A DNA stretch of 64,000 bases from Capitella teleta (lineage: Eukaryota; Annelida; Polychaeta; Capitellidae), in the NCBI GenBank assembly GCA_000328365.1, contig KB310862.1:1-64000 (forward strand), read 5' to 3'. Positions 1 to 13,536 of this stretch are shown here, one piece after another (positions within the stretch are counted from its first letter, which is position 1; each line of letters begins with the position of its first letter). Made by a program: the position numbers and the translations under genes. The notes under the pieces are model-generated. The model worked only from the letters and a program-made list of their open reading frames with translations, did no database searches and was not told the origin of the DNA.

Positions 1-1
1 C

Positions 2-205
2 TTTCATTGATCCATCTCATATTAGTGAAATTATAGGCTTCGAGTTGCCACGGACCATGGTGGGTATAGGAGAAAAGCTAAGAACTGGACTGGGCTAGTC
101 CAGCACTGAAATTTTGGAGCAGTTGGTGTTTATTCCATCTCATGACATAGAGCTGATCACATTGACACTTTTTTTCATTGATCCATCTCATATTAGTGAA
201 ATTAT
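2..205. repeat. 33 bp direct repeat, 171 bp apart
   Basis: Positions 2-34 and 173-205 are identical over 33 bp. The sequence between and after them differs, so this could be the edge of a tandem array with a 171 bp period that continues to the left of the window, or a dispersed repeat. The rest of 206-660 is AT-rich and I see no gene in it. Confidence 0.5.
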
Positions 206-689
206 TTTATTTTATTATTTATATTTTAATTTCATCTGGAAATGATACTTCATATGTTTGTACTGATTGGGTATAAATTTTAAGTTAATACTAACCGTAT
301 TTAAGTGAAAAAGACTCAAATTATGACAAATATCACGATTCCAAGATGGACAACAAAAAGGATAGATTACTATCGTTTTTGGACCGTTGATCAAAATTCG
401 CAAGAGATTTATCCTTGTCATCATAACGCACTTTTTCAAAAACGATAGTAGAATAGCCTCACGCGTTCGGATATTGATATTTTCATGCGCGTCACTTAAA
501 ACAAAATAGTTCTGAATAACGTCAATAATTTGAATTATATAAAGCAGAACAATTTAGAATAAAGTCAATAAAACTTAGCTTTTTAGCCATTTTGTATCCA
601 AAAACAAACCATGAGTTTAACTGTTTTGCTTTGAATCGCTTTCAATAATTCAGCGTATTAGATTCCGGCGCACTCCGGTAGTAAATAGT

Positions 690-697
690 CCTTTTCC
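690..697 (+). promoter_or_regulatory. 5' TOP-like pyrimidine tract of RPS26
   Basis: A CCTTTTCC tract lies about 20 nt upstream of the RPS26 start codon. Ribosomal protein mRNAs typically start with a C followed by pyrimidines (the TOP motif, read by the LARP1/mTOR pathway). Its position fits a short 5' UTR starting here. The transcription start itself is inferred. Confidence 0.45.
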
Positions 698-715
698 GGT
701 TTGAGAGCAGCCAAG

Positions 716-1725
<1,010 letters not shown>

Positions 1726-1825
1726 ATCCTATGGTGAGTTCATCTGTGACATGCATTGCACAATGTTAATTTCTGTCTTCTTTTCTTCAGTTTCATCGGA
1801 CACCATGGGTTCATTTGGATCATTC

Positions 1826-1831
1826 AATAAA
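1826..1831 (+). terminator. poly(A) signal of RPS26
   Basis: AATAAA about 100 nt after the stop codon, just downstream of a putative 3' UTR intron (1734-1790, GTGAGT...TTCTTCAG). Confidence 0.6.
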
Positions 1832-2807
1832 AAAATTATGCTGAAACCCACGATGCTCCTGTCTGTTATGCTTTTTTATTTTCGGCATATTTGCTTTTTC
1901 TGTATGGTTTTGTTTGAGATAAACGCAGTTGGTATTTTTACCCAAGTAGGCAAGATGTCTGTATTTGCACTCAACTTTGAGGAGTAGAATATTTTAAGCT
2001 CTTGATTGCTGATATTTACCAAAAAAATTATGCACATATTCTGAGAATATTCTTCCTATTAATCACAAAATTTGCTGGCCAATTAGGTCCTTGTCAATGT
2101 TGGTACATGTTTTATACATAAATCACAGGTTCTGAAATTGCTTTCAAAATCATGAACAAAATATTTTAACACATCCCTGACAGGCATCGGAGTTGTCAGA
2201 GATGCCTACTGATCCATTACCTGGAGAAAAATAGTGATGGCAATTGACTTGATCATGATTAGAACTCTGCATGAGGAAGGCCATGTCGCCCACTTATAGA
2301 CCCAATTTCCCATCTTTCGCCTACGGAGATGCGTTATAATCGCATATATATGTATCTGATTTTTGTTAGCTACACAATACATGTAATTGACAGAATAGTA
2401 ATTCAAAGCTTTAGACGAAACAGGTACATGTTGGTTGTTACTTGCAGGTAAAACACATGTACATGTTGATTTTTTAAACTTCTTAATTTACAGTAGTTAA
2501 CACATGGAACTCCTGGTTATACCTACAAACTTGAACATTGCACATAACTAGCAGTACACGAGTCTCCTAACAATAAGCTGATCAGAATAATACACTACAT
2601 GTAATACATTCACATGTGAAATCGACCTAGTTAGCCGGGCTTCTAGTTTTGTTTTCGGTCCAGCTTCAATCAATGTACTGAAGTAGTAAAACTTCTTATG
2701 TACCTACTAAATACATTCTGATTGGAATTCAGGATTCTCAACGAACAAGGTCGACAACAACATAATTATTAACGCAGGCAGATTTAATACAAACACGTTT
2801 TTTTTCT

Positions 2808-2813
2808 TTTATT
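2808..2813 (-). terminator. poly(A) signal of CWC22
   Basis: TTTATT on the plus strand reads AATAAA on the minus strand, about 75 nt beyond the CWC22 stop codon. Confidence 0.5.
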
Positions 2814-2887
2814 AAAAGTACAATACATTGATGAGATATTCACAAAATGAAGAAGCATTCAAATGAACTTCTTCGTTCGTTCATGAT

Positions 2888-5800
2888 TCAACGTCGTCTG
2901 TCTCTGCGTCTGTCTCCTGACCGACTTCTGCTCCTGCGAAGCTGCTGCTGCCGATCACGATTCCTGCGATCCCTCTCTTCATACTGACTCCGTCCTTGGC
3001 GCTCATCTCCTGAAGAACTTGCGCGACGTCGCCGCCTGCTGTCCTGCCGTTCCTCTGACTGCCTCTCCTCCCTGGCTGGCCTCCTCCTCCTGTCCTCTTC
3101 CTCTTCCCTGGCTGGCCTCCTCCTCCTGTCCTCCTCCTCCTCCCTGGCTGGCCTCCTTCTCCTGTCCTCTTCCTCCTCTCTGGCTGGCCTCCTCCTCCTG
3201 TCCTCTTCCTCCTCTCTGGCTGGCCGACGTCTCTCCTGCTCCCCCTCCTTGGTCTGTTCTTCTTCGCTGTCATCGCTTGATGAGGAGTCGCTGCTGCTGT
3301 CAGCTGAGCTGCTACTGCTCCCAGACTCCTTCTGTATTTCTCTCATTAGCTGTTCCCGGTATCTCTGCTTTTCTGCTTCCCGTACCTCCTCCACCTGGGG
3401 AGATGAATCCCCGCGAGGCCTGGGCCGTGAGCTTTCTTCCTGTCTCCTTTCGGATCTCTCTGGTCGTCTGACAACCTCCTCATCTCTTGCCCGAGATCCT
3501 CTTTCGCGCTGCCTTTTTTGCAGACTTTCATTGATGGCGTCCTTCTCCGCCTGATGCTGCTCTCTGCCTGACCTCTCCGCTCGTGGCCTCTCCCTCGATC
3601 GCCTCTCCTCACGCACTCGCTGCCTTGAGTCTCCCCCACTCTCATGCTGCCTTGATCTCTCCCTCTCTGCAACCTGCTCGTGTCTCCCTCTCGGACTCTC
3701 GCGTTTTGGTGCTGGCTGTTCCTCCTCCTCCTCAGAGGAAGAAGATGAAGAAGATGATGAAGACGAGGAAGATGAGGAAGAAGATGATGAAGAGGAAGAT
3801 GATGAGGATGAATCTCTCCTCTTACTTCTGGATTTTGACTTACTTGGTGCTGCGTCCTCATCTGAAGACTCAGCCACTGTAGCTTTCTCTTGCCTCCTGT
3901 TCCGTGATTCAGAGCGCATGTTCGCCTCCATGATGTCATCCTCCTTTGGACGGCGTCGCTCGTCTCTTCCCGGTCGCCTCTTCCTCTCGGAAGAACGTCT
4001 GCGCCTCTCCTCCTCCTCTTCCAACCTTCTCTTCTCCAGAAGGGCCAATCGCTCAGCCTCTTCTGCCTCCCTCCTCTTTTCCTCTTCACAAGCCAAAAGT
4101 TCGGCTGCCTCCTCTTCCTCTCTCCTTCGCCTGCGTGCTGATCGTTCTTCTTCCTCTGCAGATTCTCCTCGGCGACTCTTGCGCCTGGATTCGTCTTTAC
4201 ACCTCCCTCTGCGTGAGGACCTTTCTTCTTCATCAGAGGACTCCTCTCTCCTGGACCTATCTCTTCGGGATGACCTCTCAGGTTCAACCCTCCTGACAGA
4301 TCGCACTTCTTCCACCTCAGCGGGGGCTTCTCTTGCGCTGCTTCTCTTTTGAACTTCTTTCGCTGACACCTCATCCTCTGAGACATCACGCTCTTTCCTG
4401 GAACGCCTCCTGTCATCTCTGTCCCTCTTCCAAGGTTTTTCCTCTTCCTCTGATTCCTCAGTATCTTCCGGTCTGTGTTTCTTATCCTCCCTGCTCGAGT
4501 GAGTCAATGTTTCCTCGTCTCGGTTCTCTTTCTTGGATCTGTTGGATTCTACATCCCTGTCGTCATGGCGGCGGCTCTCTCTCCTTCTCTGTGGTTTCTC
4601 TTCAACTGATTCCACACTCGCTTCTCTTTTCCTGCGCACAGAGGAATCCTCTCTTCCTTTTCGGTCTCTTCGGAATTTCTCCTCGTCTCTCAGTCTCCTT
4701 TCATCTCTTGACCCCCTTGGTTCCTCCTCTTCCTCTTCCTCAGAATTATATCTCTTCTCCCTCTTACTCCTCTCCTTCCGTCTGGGCTTCTCCCCTTCCT
4801 CATCCCTATGTCTTCTGCTTGTATGCCGCACTTCCTCCTCCTCCTCTGATTCCTCTGGCTGCTCCCTTCGATTCTTTTTAGCCTTCCTGGATGACGACGC
4901 CTCCTTTTCACTTTCTCTCTTATCTTTCCTTGCTTTTTCTTCATCCACGGACGGCTCTCTTTCCTCTCTCACATTTTTCTTCTCCTTCCTAGATGAGTGT
5001 TCCTCCCTCTTGTCATTTCTCGGTCTCTCTGTTTCTTCCTCTCTGTGCTTTCTTCCCTCTCTGCTTTTCCTGTCATTGTCAACAGATTCTTCTCGTCGGT
5101 TCTTTTCTTTTCTACCTGATTCATCTTGATCTTTCCTCATTTTGCGTGAATCCTCCTCTCGATGTTTCCTTCCATTTTTCTGCTCCTCCTTCCTTCTCCT
5201 GCGACTTCTCTCATCTTCCTCCTCCTCCTCTTCACTGCTCTCCACCTCCACTTTCTTGCTTCTCCTCCTCTCAGCCCGATCCTTCTCCTTGGTCTTCCTC
5301 TCCTTCTCAAGGGCATAATTCTTTTCCTTATTCCTCTTCTTCTCAAACTCCTGTTCTCTCTTCTGCTTCAATTCTTCTCTCCTCTCTTTGCTCTTCTTTG
5401 AAATCTCCTTCAGTTTCTCTTTTGTTTTAGATTTCTTTTTCTTCTTCTTCTCAACTTCTGTAAACCAAGTTGAAAAAACATAATGTAAATCTCGCCCACA
5501 ATGGAATTAATTCAAGCACAATACCTGAATCACTGGAATCTGATGAGGAGTCCGAACTGGAAGATGAGGAGGAGGAAGAAGATGATGAGGAGGAGCTCGA
5601 TGAGGATTCCTCTTCCTCTGGCTGAGGCACTGGCGCTGGTTTTGGCATAGTCCTCAAATGCTCACGCAAGTCATCGCTGAAAAGGACAACAAAATTAAAA
5701 TCACATTTCGAGCACATTACACTTTCTCACGTTAGACCACCAAGTCCAATAGATGTGAAGAAGTTGATAGCAAAACGAGTATTACGTGGATTATCTCTGG

Positions 5801-8321
5801 GAAGCAGACCTTCAAAGTGCGTCTGCAGAGTTCTGTAAGAGACATGTGACACGTAAAGGGAATATTCCCTGAAAAAAACATGCAGACTCACTCATCCTTG
5901 AGGCGATCATTGAGCTTTGGCAGACCCATGTATTCTGAGAGCTCCTGGAAGAGGATCTTGATGAAGATACGGCTGGACGATGTGGTGTCATCCTCATTCA
6001 GCTTGATGGACTCCATGACCTGCTCAGAGAAACAGGTTGGGAGAAAACCCATAACGACCGAGGAGACTTACCTCCCAGGAAATGGCATCCGTAAAAAGCA
6101 GATGGGCAAAGAACTTGCTGACGTTCCTCAGTTTGTTCGCTTCCAAGCGATGAATTGACTCATACTGCTCAATGAAGATCTTCTGGTAAGGCTCCACGTA
6201 CTTCTTGTCCAACATACAGAACCGCTGAGCCATAAGGCCGAAAAATTTCTCGTAAGTTCTTTGTTGGGCGCAGCAATCGAGAATCATGTTACACAGCTCA
6301 ACCTGAAAAAAAGCATTGAAGTCACAGAGCAAGCAGACCACCATATCGTACCTCTTGACCAGGTTTCAAGTCAATCTTGAGCATTTTGTGGACGCACTCT
6401 TCAAAGTCGAGTGAAGACTGAATGGTGAGGTAGATCACACGGCGGAGGGCCACAAGGTTTGTCTCAGTGGCGTCAATGATGTTACTGTCTCCGGCCGCGG
6501 CCTCTTCTCCTTCTCCCTCTCCTTCTTCTTCGTCATCGCTGTCACTCGACCCTGAGCCACTGCCAGAGCCATCCTCATCAGATGAGCTGTCAGCCTCGAG
6601 GATCTCTGTCAGGTAATGTTGATCAAGTTGTGCAAGGAGAAGTGGAAACGCAGCTCACCTCTCTTTAGTGTCTTGTATTTCTCTTCTACTGCTTCATAAT
6701 CAGGATCAAACTTGAAGATATCTGTAAAGTAATAAAAATAAGTCAATACCACAAAATAAGACACAGCTTGTAGGAATTAAAATGACGATTTGAAACTTAC
6801 TAAGCATATCCTCCGGATCAACAGCGTCCTCCAGGGTGAGCATGTGAGTGAACTGGTCGTCCTCATCCACCAGATCCAGTTCAGGAAGCACAGCTGGGTG
6901 ATCCTTGAAGCCGTCCTTACGAACAGCAAACATCACCTCCACCATGTACTGAACGCGCTTATCAATCTCTCCCTCGTGTAGCACGGTTCGCATCCTCTCA
7001 AAGATAGCTGCCAAAAAGAAAATCAATTGCAGATTTGAAAAACAAAGGTTCAAAGACTGCTCACCATGCATGCCTCTGGGTGACACTTCTCCCATCTTCA
7101 AACCAACTTCCTTCATGAAGCCAACCGCAACCTCAACAGAATCATCGGAAGGAGTTTCCAGAAGCAGCGTCAAAATCTCCAGTGCAATAATTTCGTGAGC
7201 CTAAAAAGGAAGCGGTCAATAACAGAGAAGGGGCACAGAAGCGCAAAACTCACCACTTGCTGATTAACCAAATGAGCCACAAATTTCACAGAAGATAAGC
7301 AGAGGTCCTTGTTGTTGCGCCTGAAGCCCTTTCGGAACTGAATCACCAATCGCTTGAGGAGCAGCTCTCCGATTTGAGGGAATCTGGTGTTGATGATGGA
7401 CACGAGAGCAGCGTAGACATGCGTGAATGTGGGAGAAGCAGACTGAGCCTGCATGATGGACCTCACAAGCACACCCCTGATTTAGGAAAAAAGGAAAAAA
7501 GGGAAACATGAATATGTGAGAAATCAATTTAATCCAAAACAAACCTGCCACGCACGATATTCTCCTGAAATAACTCATGAACAATATCCTTGATGTTGGA
7601 CACATTAACTTTGTTAATGAGACCGTTGAGACTCTTTTTGAGCGCCTCCCATGCAATTCTCTGATACGGCTGTGAGCCCTTATCCGTGATCTCCGCTTGC
7701 ATTTGCCGCAAGCGTGCAGGAGGAATGTAGGCTCCTCCTGTACGCGTGTTCACGTCGTCGTTCTTCTTTGCTCGTTTGGCCAACTTCTCCGCTTCCAGTT
7801 TGGGGTCAGCGTTCTCATCGACCCCTTCATCCCCCTCAGCCTTCCTCTTCCGTTCATCCCTATGATCGTCCCTTCTGGAGCCGTCCCTGCCTCTGTCGGA
7901 GTAACGGTGGCTGGAGTAGCGACGGTCGTCGCGTCTGTGATCCCTGAAGCGAGGGAAGGTCCCCCTGTCATCCCTCCCTCTCTCGTTCTCTCTCCAATTC
8001 CTCCTCTGCACCCTCTCTCCGTCAGAACCTCCATCATCTGAATGTCCATTGCGCACTGGGCTCTCAGACTCTCTACACAAGCCAAACATTCGATCAAATC
8101 TAAGTTCCTTCATACAGTAGAACGGATTTACATACCTGCGCTTGCGTTTGTTGTTCACAGAATCAGCCTAAGAACAAAAATTACAATTATCCATCATTTT
8201 AACGGTGTGAAATCCTGTTGAACATACTTGGCTGACGACATGACTCCTGAGAGAAGGCTTCAGAGCGTCATCTTCACTCTCGCTCTCTGATTCACTCTCA
8301 AATGAACCACGTCTGATTTCG
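2888..8321 (-). CDS. CWC22: Pre-mRNA-splicing factor CWC22 (nucampholin), 5' end not resolved
   Basis: Spliceosome protein that holds eIF4A3 and loads it for exon-junction-complex assembly. Exons, 5' to 3': 8228-8321, 8136-8167, 7545-8072, 7254-7476, 7065-7200, 6801-7007, 6659-6721, 6352-6605, 6072-6302, 5892-6019, 5731-5832, 5525-5676 and 2888-5457; all phases agree. Diagnostic blocks are [15 protein letters not shown] at the head of the MIF4G domain, [34 protein letters not shown], then the MA3 domain with [20 protein letters not shown] and [14 protein letters not shown]. The last exon encodes about 855 residues of Arg/Ser/Glu/Asp-rich, low-complexity sequence, including a run of 20-odd serines. 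The readable part totals about 1,570 residues against 908 in human, nearly all of the excess in the tail. The first exon begins in phase 2, so a start exon must lie upstream (8,330-9,560); I could not place it. The many long open frames on the other strand here are shadows of biased codons. Confidence 0.96.
3062..3240 (-). repeat. 36 bp coding minisatellite in the CWC22 tail
   Basis: About four and a half copies of a 36 bp unit encode a 12-residue repeat, [12 protein letters not shown]. It is in frame within the last CWC22 exon, so length changes of whole units would not disturb the frame. The units are nearly identical, which suggests recent expansion. Confidence 0.85.
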
Positions 8322-8339
8322 CTGAAACAAAAAATATGT

Positions 8340-11300
8340 TAACGTCACCAACATGACAAGCAAAAAGGGCAAACAATATGAACTGAGTGAAACAAAAGAA
8401 TGAAAAGCTACAAAAAGATAAAAATAATATGTTTCCAACTTTTTCTACTATGCGGAGCTGTCTTTTCTATAAACTTAAAGAGTGACATTTCAATGCTAGA
8501 GTTAAGCTGCTGGTGGATGTTTACACTACCCGACAAATGCAGCTGATCAACAATATTTTCCATTGTAAAAAGTAGATCTGAAATGATATCAAAATAGTTC
8601 AGTCTTAAAACTAAAATATGAATCAGTTGTCATTGTCAAGGAGTCTGCACCTATTAACACTAAATCTTGTGGATGCTGTTATTTTAGGCAGATCATTTGT
8701 GTGACAATTGTAAGGTAAACCTCTAGTCTGAACATGTAAGCTCTCAATAGGCCTCCATTTGTCCCGGTATGCTAAAACATATCTGCAGGAGATGCAGGAT
8801 ATGACTATTTTATGACTAATTGCAAAAAAGCTTTGATGCCACTGAACCTTGAATATGAAGGAAATATCTTACACCCTCATTAAATTAAAAACCATATAAT
8901 AATTTTACCTGGAGAAGTGTGGGGAAGAGGGGCTAAAGGGACACTACAGAGTCAACCAGTAATTTGAGCAGTCTTTACGATTTAAAATGGCCAGGTGAGC
9001 AATTTTTAGCTCTCCTAAAATGCTATTATAGATGAGCAATTTGCTCAGCTAAACACAATTAATCAAAATAAATTAACTATTACTAAGTTACCAGTTAGGC
9101 CCTTTTTAGGTTTGCTACTTTTCTTTGCATTATACTTCAAATCAGTCATGAATGAAAAGTAGATTCAAAGCAGACTGATTTTTGAGGATTTTATGGGTGT
9201 GGAGGTGTTGACATTTGCCTGATCAGGTTGACGACCAGATTCAGATTTAAAATTAGTCAATTTCTCTAACTCCAGAGCTACTGTATGGCCCATACAGCTT
9301 CCTGGTGCCATTTCCAATACCTCAACTTCTTTTACAATCGCTAATGCTTGCTGCATTAACTTTTAGCGCCGTCGCAAAGCGGAACTGAAACCATTGCTAT
9401 GAACGCTCAGACGTGTGTCACTTCGAGTTCGCATAATTTATTTCCCACACCTAGGAATACACTCAATAGAACCGTTATATAAATAGCAATCACGGCAACA
9501 AATAAGAAAATGCGAAAAAACAATCGAAAGGAAGATGCTTCGGCTTAATCGCCATTTTGTGTTGACATCACATGATCGTGTCCTGTGACTTCTTCAACAA
9601 CAAAAGCATGTGCTCGCACATGTGTTTGTTTATCAACATTCAACAATGAAATCCGTTCGCAAGCACACTAAATCGTTGGCACCAGAGTTTAATGTTAACT
9701 TTAAAGGTAACTATGAGAGAGAAGCCAATTCAGCACTATCTTATCTGCCTGTCGCCGATTGTGAAGTAGATGACGGCAAAAACAAAGGAGAGCATGAAGT
9801 ATGTTCAGCTTCATGAAGAATCATAACGGTCATAATGTTTACGACAGCTATGGTCATAACGTTGGGTGCCCAGGAAAACGTGCTCTTGTTTACATCTTCT
9901 GTGCATGCTCACAACACCAGAAAATCACAACCCGAGCTCTCTCAGCCGGCGATGTTTATTGCCAACTTTATTGTGTTTTAAGTAACTTGAACTATTGTTA
10001 CATCATCAGGTTTTGGTAACACATAAGTTATACCCATTTTGGCCATCTCGGGTCATTCGATTCGACGATCCCCTCTCAATAATAAACCACAATCGTGACA
10101 ATGTCCGCTATTGGGGCGACAATGCCAAACTGTAACTGATAATCAGATCAGTTACACTTGTGGAATTAGGCTCAATGTGTCTATTTCGTTACACGTATGA
10201 TTAAGACAGTCAATCGTGGAATCCGGTTTCAAAAGGACCTCAATCTCCTGGAGCTGAACTGAACTATCATACTTATGATACTAACTAATAAACTATGGAT
10301 TTAGAACTAGAAGTCTGAAGTGGAAGTTGCAAGACCGGGTAACGGTTTGGCATCCGCAACTGGGTAGACAAAGGATCCAGAGTCTTTATTTCATCAACAC
10401 GTGGACGTTGCTATACCTGTCAGACATCCTATTTTAGGTTATCTGTGACAATCCAGAATGTGATGAAGTTGTAATGATTTAAATTAATATTTTTATCGAT
10501 GCTTTTCGGTGAAGCAACGAACCGGAAGCGGAAATCGCACGCTTCATTCAGTCCTCTCGTGAGCATGTTTTGAACTAACTAACATAGAAATCCACGGATA
10601 CCTACCGTTGATTAATTGTTTAAATAAGAAAGCATACAAATAATTGTAAAGTACTTTGAAACTGAAAAAGAACCATGAAATGTAATCATAGAAGAATAAT
10701 AAACACTGGACATGTGGGTAAAAGCTTACGGGGGTCAAATAGCCCTGCAATTATACTCAATATTATTAATGAAATTTTCACAACATATATACCTCGAAGC
10801 CAGCTGGCCGATTGATTTGTGGCTGGCTGAGGCCTTTTTCGGCTGGCTAATCGGTCAGCCAACCTTTTTTTACTGACTAACTGTGAATTTTTTTCTGGCT
10901 TGCTCTGATTGGCTGCAGTACTAGTGCATTTACATGCATAGCTAAGAAGTACTCGTAGATACTCATAGAAGTACCCCCTTTCCCCCTCTTTTTCCTTCGA
11001 TTTAATATGATCATGTGTCTATAAACCAATCAAATAGGTACTGCAGTACACAGTCATTTATTACTCATACAGATTTCGGAGAATACAGTAATCATCAGTA
11101 TATAATAATTTACATGCACACTAGCTGTGATGCTCCAATGCTGGGTAGCTGGAAGGCTGACAACAACAACAACAAAAAAACACCCCAAAACAATGAAAGG
11201 ACGAAAAGTGAAAAGCAAAGAAAAAATCAAACAAAGCAAAAACACAATTGTGACCCGCCACGACAAAATCAGTCTAAATTTGCACTGAGAATAAAAGAGA

Positions 11301-11770
11301 TATCGGGATAAAAGCCCTAAGGTGAAAACATTTTAAAATTGGGCTTCACTGTGTTGTGGTAGATCAACATTTTAATTTCAAAGTGCAACAACAATTATGT
11401 GCATTTTTTAACTATGAACATAATTTCAATTTTAATTGACTCCCTGTTTGACCTGTAATGAATGTAGTCACCATGAATTCTTTTAATAAGGAAACCATCA
11501 TTTTAAAGGTAATTGGCAGCTCTTTATGAATAAAATGATAATAATAATATGATCATTATTATATATTGATAAACTTACCAATTTTAATGTCGATCAATTC
11601 AAGGTTTTTATCACTGATAATCTTTGTCACTTCACTCTTATTAATACTGCCCAATATTTTCTTCTTTCTGTTTTTACTCTTGTCGCCGTCAATTTAAAGG
11701 CATTGCCAGTTATGTCGTGCGTTTGCATGTTTTTATTATTTATGTTACTGCATGCATGAAGTTTGAATAA
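8340..11770. other. AT-rich spacer, no supported gene
   Basis: This stretch should contain the CWC22 promoter and first exon, but I could not identify them. Two short open frames (9165-9356 minus, 63 aa; 9610-9816 plus, 68 aa) match no family I know and have no supporting exons. A run of GGCTGGCTGA-like repeats lies at about 10,797-10,920. I see nothing else I can name. Confidence 0.5.
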
Positions 11771-11778
11771 ATAAAAGA

Positions 11779-11794
11779 ATAATAATAAATAATA

Positions 11795-11888
<94 letters not shown>
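11779..11888. repeat. (AAT)n microsatellite
   Basis: About 110 bp of nearly pure AAT repeats. It sits exactly where the 3' end of the adjoining minus-strand LINE should be, so it is probably the LINE's tail, expanded. Confidence 0.9.
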
Positions 11889-12790
11889 TATTTAACAATA
11901 ATAATAAAATAAAAGCGTAATATCCACAAAAAGTGCTCAAAACGCAATAAAACAAATAAAACAGACAACAGAGTGAGAAAACTAAATTTAATTTAAAGCT
12001 GAGATAAATATATAAGTTTTCAATTCAAGATAAGCAGGGGCCATACCATTTAGACACTTATATACAAGTAGTAAAATTTTAAAATGAATTCTAAAATTAA
12101 TGGACAGCCAGTGAAGTTATTTTAATACAGGGGTGATGTGCTCAAAACGTTTGGTGAAGGTTAAAATGCGGGCGACACAATTCTGAACACTTTGAAATTT
12201 GCTTAGATCGGGTAAATTAAAATGAAGCGAGTTACAATAATCAATTCTTCTGGTAATAAAAGCATGAATGAGCTGTTCACAAGATTCATATGATAAAAAC
12301 TTTCTTAATTTTTCCAATATTACATAAATGATAATAGGCTGATCTGCAGGTGGCATTATTGTGGTTTTTTTTTCCATAGAAAGAGATTTATCTAAAAAAA
12401 CACCGAGATTTGTCACCGAATGCTCAGGAACTAAATTTTTTCTTGGTCGTATTTTAGTGTTTGTGATGTACCAACATTAAAAATACGACCAAGAAAAACA
12501 CCATTTAAAACACTTTTAGAAGCAGCGATTATAAAATTATAATTAGAGTCATTCAGCTTCAATTTCTTGGCTGCCATCCAATCTCTGACGGCATCCATGC
12601 AGCGTCCCAATTGGTTTAAAACAGTGTCAAAATCACCGGGATTGAAAGAAACGTAAATCGACATATTGTCAGTGTAAAAGAGGTAGTGCACTGGATGAAT
12701 GTCTAAAAAAGAAGCAAGCAAAATGGTACACAACGTAAAAAGTACAGGTTCCAGTACTGATCCCTGAGGTACTCCCGAAAGAAGCATTTG
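11889..12790 (-). mobile_element. Truncated LINE (CR1/L2-type), reverse transcriptase remnant
   Basis: The minus strand carries the second half of a non-LTR reverse transcriptase. SGVPQGSVLEPVLFTL (palm motif B region, about 12,780) is followed by YTDNMSIYVSF where intact elements have YADD, then a thumb region at 12,416-12,117 (LGVFLDKSLS..., RRIDYCNSL). The two segments lie in different frames, so there is a frameshift, and the catalytic motif is altered. The element is cut off at about 12,790, before the rest of the RT and all of the endonuclease. A 3' region runs on to the (AAT)n tract. It is dead, and its divergence suggests considerable age. Confidence 0.85.
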
Positions 12791-13068
12791 TACAATTAGA
12801 TAATTATGATATCATGCTATTATAGCAGTACCTCGACACTGCCTGCCCTCACTCCTCAGCAGTCAGAGGCTGAGTTGAATAAATATTCATATCGTAAATT
12901 TGTAATATTTTTTATTATAGATCCACATATGATTTACTAGGTATACTGGTATACTAAAAAAATAATATCCCTTATTTGCTGGTTCAACTAGTATATGTGA
13001 AAAAGAAAAAAAAAAGATTTACGACAGTTAACACCTTTATCAAAGCAGGTCGTTGTCTTTAACATGAA

Positions 13069-13385
13069 AAGGGGCACTGAATAGCTCAGTGGGTTAAACC
13101 GGCTGGCTGCAATCCTATGCTGACCGTGGGGGTTGAAGTCTCGGGTTCGTACTTCGGGTTGTAAATTACAATTGTGATTATTCAGTGACTCTGCAGTGCT
13201 GCTCAACTGTGTTACAAGGTCGGGCGCTGTGTACTACTGTCTATGGTGGTATGCAGGATAAAGAATCCTTGGGATTTATCGATAAGAGTAGGGGGAAACC
13301 CTGGTTCTAGGCCTTTTGTTCTGACGCCCGTATCATCCGATTGGTTTGTGTGGAGCCGTAAAACCCCAGTCACACACTCACACAC
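13069..13385 (+). mobile_element. tRNA-derived SINE, copy 1 (near full length)
   Basis: First of four copies in this window. It has an A-box-like block TAGCTCAGTGGGTTAAACC, a region matching the B box of the family (GGTTCG...) and a body about 230 bp long with GGGCGCTGTGTACTACTGTC and ATCGATAAGAGTAGGGGGAA. The 3' end is CACACACTCACACAC. It is flanked by a perfect 13 bp target-site duplication, TCTTTAACATGAA, at 13056-13068 and 13386-13398, which fixes its ends and shows insertion by target-primed reverse transcription. Confidence 0.9.
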
Positions 13386-13536
13386 TCTTTAACATGAATG
13401 CTTAAAATATAACACAAACAGACCTTTTCTTCTGGACAATAAACTTTGAATAATCGTGATTTTTGTAGTTCAACAAAGGATGACGTCGAGATGGTAAATT
13501 ATTAAAGGTAACTTTAATTTGGTTAATCCTGTGTTG

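Noticed and set aside
3019-5430. Many long open frames on the plus strand opposite CWC22 (Ser/Leu/Pro-rich)
   Set aside because: They are shadows of the Arg/Glu/Ser-rich CWC22 tail; codon bias there removes stops in the other frames. No splice sites or family similarity.
9165-9356. 63-residue minus-strand frame (MQQALAIVKEVEVLEMAPGS...)
   Set aside because: Has an ATG and looks somewhat protein-like, but I recognise no family and its internal GT sites do not give the phase needed for the CWC22 first exon. Not enough to call a gene.
9610-9816. 68-residue plus-strand frame divergent from CWC22
   Set aside because: No recognisable similarity and no continuing exons found downstream.
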